Positions 6,872 to 12,699 of a stretch of DNA of 16,425 nucleotides are shown piece by piece. A program made the translations under genes and the position numbers. The stretch's first letter is position 1. Every line of letters starts with the position of its first letter. The stretch is from positions 1 to 16,425 of the forward strand of contig CAYONM010000063.1 of assembly GCA_964405325.1 (NCBI GenBank). The letters run 5' to 3'. This DNA is from CAYONM01 sp964405325. GTDB taxonomy: Bacteria; Planctomycetota; UBA11346. The notes under the pieces are model-generated. The model was not told where the DNA came from. It did no database searches and saw nothing but the letters and a program-made list of their open reading frames with translations.

Positions 6872-7056
6872 GCTGTGTCATCGGGAAGGGGGGCTTCTCC
6901 TCCTCGCAACGCGGATCGCACTCGTCAGCCGGATCTGGTCCCTCGGTCTCGAACGGAGGTCTCTGGACAGCCGCTCAGGGCGATGCGAAGCTTGGACCAT
7001 GCCACGTCTCCGCTGGGTCACCGTCAGTGAATTGACCTGAGTTTTCTGCCGTAGCA

Positions 7057-7094
7057 CCCCAGCTGGAGGCGACGCAAGCAGTGTCGAGCTGGGG
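7057..7094. repeat. Hairpin in the leader of the beta-propeller gene
   Basis: CCCCAGCT (7057-7064) and AGCTGGGG (7087-7094) are perfectly complementary. CGAC/GTCG inside the loop can extend the stem. Only TT follows it, so it is a poor intrinsic terminator. It sits about 150 bases before the start codon at 7244 and may be part of its leader or upstream regulatory region. Confidence 0.5.
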
Positions 7095-7243
7095 TTCAGC
7101 GTTCCCAGGGGTGAGCTTTGCGCGGCCCTGAGCCGTTGGCTTGGATGTGTCTGCTGATGGAGCTGTTTTTTCTTGCCGTCACTGGTTCCATCTGAAAGAA
7201 ATTCCTACCCCCGGACACTCTACCGCTGTTCAAGGAGATTCCC

Positions 7244-8476
7244 ATGCTCAGCCGTCTCGCGCTCATACTCGTTTGTCATTGCAGTCTGGTGGCCACGGAT
7301 TGGCCACGATTTCTCGGTCCCGATGGTCGAAGCCGAAGCGATGCCTCGCTGGTTCAGACCTGGTCCGAACAGCAGAACCTGCAGTGGACAACACCCTTGC
7401 CCGGTCCCGGTTCGTCCAGTCCGGTGGTCTTTGGTGATCGGATCTATGTGACCTGTTGGACTGGTTATGGCGTCGACAGCGATGCTCCGGCCGATTTGCG
7501 CTACCATCTGCTCTGCCTTGATGCCGCGACCGGCGCGGTGCAATGGGATCGCGAGCAGGAGCCGTTGGCCGATACCGCCTTCTATAAAGGTTTCGTCAAG
7601 GATCACGGTTTTGCATCGGCGACGCCGGTGGTGGATGAGCAGGCCGTGTACACCTTCTTCGAGACCACCGGCGTGCAGGCCTGGAGTCATGCCGGCGAGC
7701 CATTGTGGCGGACCAGCATCGGCACCGGCAGCCATCACTGGGGGCATGGCACCTCCCCGGTGCGTTGGCAGAACCTGGTGATCGTCAACGCCAGCATCGA
7801 GGCCGATGCGGTGATTGCCGTGGATGCGGCCACTGGCAACGAGATCTGGCGTACCACCGATGTATCCAAGAGTTGGACCACGCCGACCGTGGCTGGCGAG
7901 GTGGTGTTGATCAGTGCCAAGGGGCTGGTTCGCGCCCTGGATGCCGCCACCGGTGCAGAGCGTTGGCGCGCTGCGGGCATTGATGACTACGTCTGTTCGA
8001 CGATCCAGGTGATGGATCAGGTCGCCTACGCCATCGGCAGTCGCCGGGGCAAGGCGGTGGCCATCCGCCTGGGTGGCAGTGGCGATGTGAGCGAGAGCCA
8101 TGTGCTGTGGCGCTGCGATCTCGGCAGCAACGTGCCTTCGCCGGTGTATCACGATGGCAAGCTGTTTTGGACGCATGAAAAGAAGGGCGAGGTCTACTGT
8201 GTGGATGCCAGCACGGGCGAGTTGCTTGGAGAACAGCATCTGAAGGGCAAGAAACGCGCCGCGATTTACGCCACGCCGCTGATCAACGCCGGTCGGCTGA
8301 TCCTTCCCTCGCGTGACCAGGGTACCTGGGTGTTGAGTGCCGATGCAGAAATGCAGATATTGGCACACAATGTCATTGCCGGCGATGAGAGCCGCTTTGA
8401 TGCCTCTCCTGCCGTGGCCGGTGACCGCTTGTTGCTGCGCAGTGAACAGGCGCTCTACGCCATTGCGTCGCCCTGA
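7244..8476 (+). CDS. Secreted PQQ-type beta-propeller protein
   Basis: The 410-residue product has a short signal peptide (residues 1-17) followed by DWPRFLGPDG. That opening is typical of the large PQQ-like (PF13360) propeller families in Planctomycetota and Verrucomicrobiota. The blade repeat is visible several times: LLCLDAATGAVQWDRE, VIAVDAATGNEIWRT, VRALDAATGAERWRA and VYCVDASTGELLGEQ. Each is the A-x-D-x-x-T-G-x-x-x-W type, preceded by a strand reading P-V-x-x...V-Y. PQQ residues are not predictable, and most members of this group are structural or binding propellers and not dehydrogenases. AAGGAG is seven bases before the ATG. The gene converges with the ketosynthase gene, leaving only four bases between stop codons. 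Confidence 0.9.
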   Translation: MLSRLALILVCHCSLVATDWPRFLGPDGRSRSDASLVQTWSEQQNLQWTTPLPGPGSSSPVVFGDRIYVTCWTGYGVDSDAPADLRYHLLCLDAATGAVQWDREQEPLADTAFYKGFVKDHGFASATPVVDEQAVYTFFETTGVQAWSHAGEPLWRTSIGTGSHHWGHGTSPVRWQNLVIVNASIEADAVIAVDAATGNEIWRTTDVSKSWTTPTVAGEVVLISAKGLVRALDAATGAERWRAAGIDDYVCSTIQVMDQVAYAIGSRRGKAVAIRLGGSGDVSESHVLWRCDLGSNVPSPVYHDGKLFWTHEKKGEVYCVDASTGELLGEQHLKGKKRAAIYATPLINAGRLILPSRDQGTWVLSADAEMQILAHNVIAGDESRFDASPAVAGDRLLLRSEQALYAIASP

Positions 8477-8480
8477 GTGA

Positions 8481-9458
8481 TCAGCTGCGTGCGACGGCTA
8501 CGGCGGCAATATGACCGCCGAAGCCGAGACTGATCTTCCAGAGCCGCTGCGCCGGTGATTCCAGCCCGGCGCAGAGCTCCACCAAGCCACTGGCGCCAAG
8601 GCAATGACCAATCACCGGCTTGCAGAACAGGCGTTGGGCCTGCGTCCAGGGACCATGATCCAGGCCGGCGCGCTCGAAAGCATCGCCAGCGCGTGTTCCA
8701 GTGGCATGGGTAATGACGAGATCAGGCTCAGGCAGCAGCTCCCAGAGCGCAGCGAGGCAGCGCTCCAGACAGGCAGCATCACCGCAGCGGGTCTCGTGGC
8801 TGGCATCGGCCAAACGGACGCCACCACAGAGGCGCCATGGGCCTGGTTGCGTGCTGATCCGCAGGGCAGCAGCCCCTTCGGCCGGCGCGAAACCGGTTGT
8901 CGCTTGTTGGAAGGCGGTTGGTGCCTGACCACGACAGGCAACTCCCATATTGCGATAGCATCCGAGTAGCATCGGGTGCAGGGACGTGTCCACCACGCCG
9001 GCCACCGCTTGTTGACAGCGTTGGTGTTGGAGGTGGTCGGCAGCACAGAGCAGTCCAAACAGGCCAGAGGAACAGGCGGCGACCGTCGCCCCGCCAACCA
9101 GATGCCGAATGCCCAACTGGCGCGCCACGGTCATGCCCATAGCGGCAGGCCAGGCTGCGGTTACGGCAGGTGGCCGACCGAGCCAAGCAGCCAGGTCGCC
9201 CTTGCTGCTGCTCAGCTCCCAGCCCAGCAGGTGGTCGACCTGGTGCGGTAACACGGCTCGCACCAGCGGCCGGAGCAGGTCGACCTGGCTCGGAGCCGGA
9301 CCGCTGTTGGCTAGTTGTCCATGCCACCAGCCCTCGGCATCAGACTGCAAGGCACACAGGCCGCGGTGGCAGGCCTGCCAGGTGGCCGTGGCATCACCGG
9401 CGGCAGAGTGCGCCTGCCAAGCTTGGATCCAGATCTGAGAAAATGGCTGCGCCAGCAT
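8481..9458 (-). CDS. Compact beta-ketoacyl-ACP synthase-like protein (FabF/KS family)
   Basis: The product is 325 residues, shorter than the roughly 410 of FabF. The complete Cys-His-His triad of condensing enzymes can be read: Cys129 in VAACSSGLFG, His251 in THATGTRAGDAFE and His285 in KPVIGHCLGASG. The glycine-rich end LGFGGH is at 311-316. The reaction would be decarboxylative Claisen condensation of an acyl-ACP with malonyl-ACP. Sequence is lost mainly from the N-terminal half between the start and the Cys. No acyl carrier protein, ketoreductase or other fatty-acid gene is next to it, so its pathway is unclear. It could serve polyene, polyketide or specialised lipid synthesis. The start at 9458 fits the N-terminal pattern of the family (short strand, then SAAGD...W). 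It diverges from citrate synthase across 131 bases. Confidence 0.85.
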   Translation of the reverse strand: MLAQPFSQIWIQAWQAHSAAGDATATWQACHRGLCALQSDAEGWWHGQLANSGPAPSQVDLLRPLVRAVLPHQVDHLLGWELSSSKGDLAAWLGRPPAVTAAWPAAMGMTVARQLGIRHLVGGATVAACSSGLFGLLCAADHLQHQRCQQAVAGVVDTSLHPMLLGCYRNMGVACRGQAPTAFQQATTGFAPAEGAAALRISTQPGPWRLCGGVRLADASHETRCGDAACLERCLAALWELLPEPDLVITHATGTRAGDAFERAGLDHGPWTQAQRLFCKPVIGHCLGASGLVELCAGLESPAQRLWKISLGFGGHIAAVAVARS

Positions 9459-9514
9459 GGGCGCAGACCGTGGACAAGCCTACACAATGTCCAGACCACA
9501 GTCCTCACTCGATC

Positions 9515-9542
9515 TTGCCATCGGTCGAGAAACCAAAATAAT
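9515..9542 (+). promoter_or_regulatory. Candidate sigma-70-type promoter of citrate synthase
   Basis: TTGCCA (9515-9520) and AATAAT (9537-9542) each match consensus at five of six positions with a 16-base spacer. The predicted start near 9549 leaves a leader of about 40 bases before the start codon at 9590. The region is the only intergenic space between two divergent genes. Confidence 0.5.
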
Positions 9543-9589
9543 AATCGCTGTATCTTCTGGATGCATACCCAGTTATGTCAGGAGCACAT

Positions 9590-10762
9590 ATGAGCGATGT
9601 CCTCTTTTCCCTCACCAAGGACCACCTGGAAACCGGCCTTCGTGGTGTTCCGGTCGGCTATTGCACCACCTCCAAGGTGGATCCCGAATTGGGTCTGTTC
9701 TATGTCGGTCGCCCGGTGCACGAGCTGGCTCACGAGGACCCGGAGGACGTGATCCATCTGCTGCTGTACAAGCGCATGCCCAACCCGAAGGAAAGCGCTG
9801 CTTTCAAGCAGGAGCTGGCTGCACGTCGCGCCGTTGCTCCCGAGGTGATACAGACCCTGTATGCTCTGCCCAAGTCCGGGCAGCCCATGAAGTGGTTCAT
9901 CCATACGCTGAATATCCTGGGCATGAAGGCGACGACCGGCGATTATCTGGAAGACACCCTGCGCTTGATCGCGCGCATGCCTACGGTAGTGGCAGCCATT
10001 TATCGCATTCGCGAGGGTTGGGGCGATCCCATCGAACCAGATCCACAGCTGGGCTACATGGAGGATTTCGTTCGCATGCTGGGTAAACCCGGCTTGGATA
10101 AAACCCAGCAGAAGCATTTGACCCGCTTGTTGCGGGTGTTCGATATTTTGCATTTCGACCATGGCGGTGGCAATCTGTCTGCCTTTTCCGGCAAAGCGGT
10201 CAGCTCTGGTTTGGCGGATCTGTTTGAAAGCCTGACCGCGGCCATGTGCGGACTGGCCGGCCCGCGGCACGGCAAGGCCAACCAGGAGTGCCTGAATTTT
10301 GTTGAGGAATTCATCAAGGCCGTGGGTGGTGGTGCTGATGACGAGACCGTCAGCCACATGGTGCAGGCCCGCCTGCGCAATGGCCAGCTGATCTACGGCT
10401 TTGGCCATGCGGTGCTGCGGGTCGAAGATCCCCGCGCCACGGTGTTGGCAGACTTGGGCGACGAGATCTGCCCGGAAGATCAGCATTTCCAAATGGTGCA
10501 GTCCCTACGCCGGGTCGTACCACCGATCCTCAAGGAAAATCCGAAAATATCCGACCCCTATCCTAATGTCGATCTGGTGTCTGGTTCGGTACTGCACGCC
10601 TGCGGCCTGGATCTGCACGATTATTTCACCGTGCTTTTCGGTATGAGTCGTGTGGTTGGCATCGCTATTCAGATCATTTATGACCGTACCCTGGCCCGCG
10701 GCGGCAAGGGGACGCCGATTATCCGACCGAAATATCTGTATTCGGAAACCGGGTCTGCCTGA
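9590..10762 (+). CDS. gltA: Citrate synthase, eukaryote-like type
   Basis: The 390-residue product condenses acetyl-CoA and oxaloacetate to citrate at TCA-cycle entry. The three catalytic residues are present: His227 in GLAGPRHGKANQE, His273 in GFGHAVLR and Asp328 in PYPNVDLVSG. Substrate-binding GHAVLR and FGMSR (350-354) are also intact. These blocks and HGGGNLSAF resemble pig-heart mitochondrial citrate synthase (EGGNVSAH, GLAGPLHGLANQE, NVDAHSG, FGVSRALG) more than the hexameric E. coli enzyme. I start it at 9590 because AGGAG lies five bases upstream. The ATG at 9575 adds five residues and lacks a binding site. The symbol is used in the functional sense only. It has its own promoter and shares a palindromic terminator with the converging menD, so it is a single-gene transcript. 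Confidence 0.96.
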   Translation: MSDVLFSLTKDHLETGLRGVPVGYCTTSKVDPELGLFYVGRPVHELAHEDPEDVIHLLLYKRMPNPKESAAFKQELAARRAVAPEVIQTLYALPKSGQPMKWFIHTLNILGMKATTGDYLEDTLRLIARMPTVVAAIYRIREGWGDPIEPDPQLGYMEDFVRMLGKPGLDKTQQKHLTRLLRVFDILHFDHGGGNLSAFSGKAVSSGLADLFESLTAAMCGLAGPRHGKANQECLNFVEEFIKAVGGGADDETVSHMVQARLRNGQLIYGFGHAVLRVEDPRATVLADLGDEICPEDQHFQMVQSLRRVVPPILKENPKISDPYPNVDLVSGSVLHACGLDLHDYFTVLFGMSRVVGIAIQIIYDRTLARGGKGTPIIRPKYLYSETGSA

Positions 10763-10785
10763 AGCGATCTGCTTTCGATAAAAAT

Positions 10786-10818
10786 CAAAAGCCTGTCCAT
10801 GCCATGGACAGGCTTTTG
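10786..10818. terminator. Bidirectional palindromic terminator between gltA and menD
   Basis: A perfect 16-base inverted repeat (10786-10801 with 10803-10818, core AAGCCTGTCCATG) has a single central base, so the RNA hairpin would have a loop of about seven. It lies between two converging stop codons (10762 and 10822). On the menD strand it is followed by ATTTTTAT. On the gltA strand the T's are only those in the stem. Confidence 0.85.
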
Positions 10819-10821
10819 GCG

Positions 10822-12414
10822 TCAAAATCCGCGCGCAACAATCAGGTGGTGGCCGTCGATTGCCTGGGCGAGGACGTCCTGCAGGGTTTCGCGACTTGCG
10901 GCGCAATGCGCCTGCCAGCCGAAGCCGGTAGCGATGGCGGCCAGATCGACACCGCAGGAGCAGTGCAGCAGCTCCAGCAATTCCGGCGTTTCGGCCACCG
11001 GCAACTGGTCGAATATCCGGCCGCCGCCGTTGTCCAAGACCAGCACCACTGCCCGTGGACAATGGCTGCGTAACAGGTGCAGGCTGCTCAGATCATGAAA
11101 GCAGGTGACATCGCCAAGGATCACCAGCGGTGCTTCGTCGCGACAGCGTCCGGCGGCGGTGGCCAGGGTGCCATCGATGCCGGCTAGACCGCGATTGGCG
11201 TGGATCAAGGTCTTTCTTTTATTGATAATAATATTGACATGTCGGATGGGCAGCGAGTTGCCGACCACCAATGGTCGGTCCGGTAGCCGTGTCAGCGCCA
11301 TGGCCACCGCGTGCTGCTCGCTCCAACCGTCGGTGTGGGCGTGGTCGATTGCCTGACGGGCTTGTTGGTCGGCCTGCTGCCACAGCTGCAGCCAGGCCGG
11401 GTCCAGGCCCGGCAGCTGCGCGACCAGAGTGCCGATCGCTGATACCGGACAGGTGGTGAATTCCCGATGCAGGAAATCTGCCACCACCGGTCGCCGGTCG
11501 ATCCGGATCACAACGCAGTCCTGGTTTGCGCACCACTGGTAGCAGGCTCGACTAAGCGGGGCTGGCCCCACTCGGATCAGCAGCTGGGCACGGTGGTCAC
11601 GCAGGCGATCCTGGCAGAGTCGATCGGCGGTGGTGATGACCTGCCGGGAATTCCAGGCGCGGGCACCGCTACCGGCATCGGCGATCAGCGGATAACCGCT
11701 TTGGTCGGCCAGCTGGCGGAGGGCTCCATCGGCGACGCCGTGTCCCGTACCGATGACGATGATTCCCGCGCAGGACGGCGGCACGGGACGCAGGACATGA
11801 GCCCAGTCCGGTATCGCCTGGGATGTGGCTGGTCTCGGTGTTGAAACCGGCAGAGGGCCGGGGTCGTGGAAATCCGGGTCCGGTATCGGTGGGAGCGGAT
11901 CATCCAGCGGCACGTTGATATGCACGGGGCCGGGGGCCCGATCTGATGTCAAGGCTGCGGCCACATCCTGCAATGCCTCCGGCAGTCGCTCGCCTTGGCT
12001 GCGGGGTTCCGGCAGGTGCAAACTGGTGCGGCAGAAATCAGCGAAGATCCCGGCTTGTGGCATGGTTTGCGGCGCGCCGCAGTGCTGCAGGCGCGGTGGA
12101 CGATCGGCGGTCAGCAGGATCAGGGGTGCGCCGAGGGCATCGGCTTCGCATAAGCCTGGCATCAGATTGGCGACGGCGGAACCGGAGGTGCAGCAGATCG
12201 CGACCGGTCGCTGGGTTGCCAGGGCGCGACCGAGGGCGAAAAACGCCGCCGCGCGTTCATCCGCGTGGCGGTGGATGACAAGGTTGGCATGTAGGAGGGC
12301 GGCCAGCAGGGGTACGTTGCGGTTACCGGGGCAACAGACACACTCCCGCATGCCGGCCAGCTGGCATTGGTGGACCAGTTGCCGACACCACCATGCATTT
12401 CGATTGGGAGCCAT
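10822..12414 (-). CDS. menD: 2-succinyl-5-enolpyruvyl-6-hydroxy-3-cyclohexene-1-carboxylate synthase (SEPHCHC synthase)
   Basis: The 530-residue product is a ThDP- and Mg-dependent enzyme that adds 2-oxoglutarate to isochorismate in menaquinone synthesis. Signature blocks are CPGNRNVPL (28-36, family PGSRxxPL), DERAAAFFALGRA (52-64, with Glu53 as the ThDP-activating Glu), CTSGSAVANL (75-84), LTADRPP...GAPQTM (101-118) and ANRGLAGIDGT in the C-terminal half. The ThDP/Mg motif runs from GDV (Asp435) to DNGGG (Asn462). E. coli MenD is slightly longer (about 556). The ATG at 12414 places the N-terminal helix correctly, although CTCCCC upstream is not a ribosome-binding site. No other men gene is adjacent, so the rest of the pathway must be elsewhere. 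Confidence 0.93.
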   Translation of the reverse strand: MAPNRNAWWCRQLVHQCQLAGMRECVCCPGNRNVPLLAALLHANLVIHRHADERAAAFFALGRALATQRPVAICCTSGSAVANLMPGLCEADALGAPLILLTADRPPRLQHCGAPQTMPQAGIFADFCRTSLHLPEPRSQGERLPEALQDVAAALTSDRAPGPVHINVPLDDPLPPIPDPDFHDPGPLPVSTPRPATSQAIPDWAHVLRPVPPSCAGIIVIGTGHGVADGALRQLADQSGYPLIADAGSGARAWNSRQVITTADRLCQDRLRDHRAQLLIRVGPAPLSRACYQWCANQDCVVIRIDRRPVVADFLHREFTTCPVSAIGTLVAQLPGLDPAWLQLWQQADQQARQAIDHAHTDGWSEQHAVAMALTRLPDRPLVVGNSLPIRHVNIIINKRKTLIHANRGLAGIDGTLATAAGRCRDEAPLVILGDVTCFHDLSSLHLLRSHCPRAVVLVLDNGGGRIFDQLPVAETPELLELLHCSCGVDLAAIATGFGWQAHCAASRETLQDVLAQAIDGHHLIVARGF

Positions 12415-12478
12415 GGGGAGTCGTGTACGTCAGCATCAGGTCATTACAAGGCGGGCATCAGACATGACGGGTCCCTCA

Positions 12479-12497
12479 GAGGGGGCGTTGCCCCCTC
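12479..12497. repeat. Perfect 8-bp GC hairpin upstream of menD
   Basis: GAGGGGGC and GCCCCCTC surround a GTT loop, preceded by GGGTCC. It is similar in style to the hairpin at 6208-6225. No T-tract follows on either strand. Confidence 0.6.
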
Positions 12498-12554
12498 GCG
12501 ACATCCGTCGCACCCGCCAGCCGGGCTCCGGTCCCACGCTCCTCCGTCGCGACT

Positions 12555-12576
12555 TGCCCGCTTCGCGGGCATTTTT
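12555..12576 (+). terminator. Intrinsic terminator-like hairpin in the leader of the 912-residue gene
   Basis: TGCCCGC-TTC-GCGGGCA (12555-12571) is followed by TTTTT (12572-12576), a compact intrinsic terminator on the plus strand. No plus-strand gene precedes it for about 1.8 kb (gltA ends at 10762 with its own terminator), so it would act within the leader of the downstream gene. Confidence 0.5.
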
Positions 12577-12606
12577 CGGCGCGCTTCGCGCATTATCGCC
12601 GAAAAA
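12572..12606. repeat. Inverted repeat overlapping the T-tract of the terminator hairpin
   Basis: TTTTTCGGCG (12572-12581) is perfectly complementary to CGCCGAAAAA (12597-12606), and the 15-base loop contains CGCGCTTCGCGC-like sequence. Its left arm is exactly the T-tract of the preceding hairpin, so pairing here would sequester the U-run of the transcript. Confidence 0.6.
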
Positions 12607-12699
12607 CCGCCGCTCGGTCGGACGGCTTCGCGCTTGGACGCGCTCGCTTTAGCACAGCTGGAAATGCCACGATTTCGACCTTTGAGGGAGGCCTCAGAC

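Larger units (their letters stand above)
6809..7243. other. 435-bp gene-free region with a terminator and an 8-bp palindrome
   Basis: It holds the terminator for paralogue 2 (6840-6871), a hairpin at 7057-7094, and the ribosome-binding site for the beta-propeller gene. Short open frames cross it, but they have no ribosome-binding site and no protein-like composition, and the longest runs straight through the terminator. Bases 6872-7050 show nothing I recognise. Confidence 0.6.
12415..12699. other. 285-bp hairpin-dense divergent intergenic region
   Basis: This region separates menD (-) from the 912-residue gene (+) and must hold both promoters. It contains a perfect GAGGGGGC-GTT-GCCCCCTC hairpin (12479-12497), a terminator-like hairpin (12555-12576), an overlapping inverted repeat (12572-12606), and further short GCGC/CTTCGCGC repeats up to about 12650. 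The frame of the downstream gene stays open through it, but the predicted peptide is Arg/Pro/Ser-rich and reflects the hairpins. A ribosome-binding site (GAGGGAGG, about 12684-12691) precedes the start at 12700. Confidence 0.6.

Noticed and set aside
6789..7040. Short open frame after paralogue 2
   Set aside because: It overlaps the end of paralogue 2, runs through a clear intrinsic terminator with eight T, and has no ribosome-binding site.
7220..8368. A 382-residue minus-strand open frame opposite the beta-propeller gene
   Set aside because: The plus strand carries a well-supported propeller with a signal peptide and ribosome-binding site. The opposite frame shows no domain and is a codon-bias shadow.
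9578..10492. A 304-residue minus-strand open frame opposite citrate synthase
   Set aside because: It lies fully antisense to an unambiguous enzyme gene and has no family features.
4868..12463. A 13-base identity (GCGGGCATCAGAC) upstream of both the phosphodiesterase gene (4868-4880) and menD (12451-12463)
   Set aside because: A few 13-base matches are expected by chance in a window this size, and its distance from the two start codons differs (0 versus 36 bases).
12479..12650. CRISPR array or tandem repeat array
   Set aside because: The hairpins differ in sequence and spacing. There is no constant repeat with variable spacers and no cas gene.
12367..12699. Upstream extension of the 912-residue protein by 111 residues
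   Set aside because: The extension overlaps menD and translates hairpin DNA into Arg/Pro/Ser-rich sequence. A good ribosome-binding site precedes the ATG at 12700, and the membrane anchor follows it directly.
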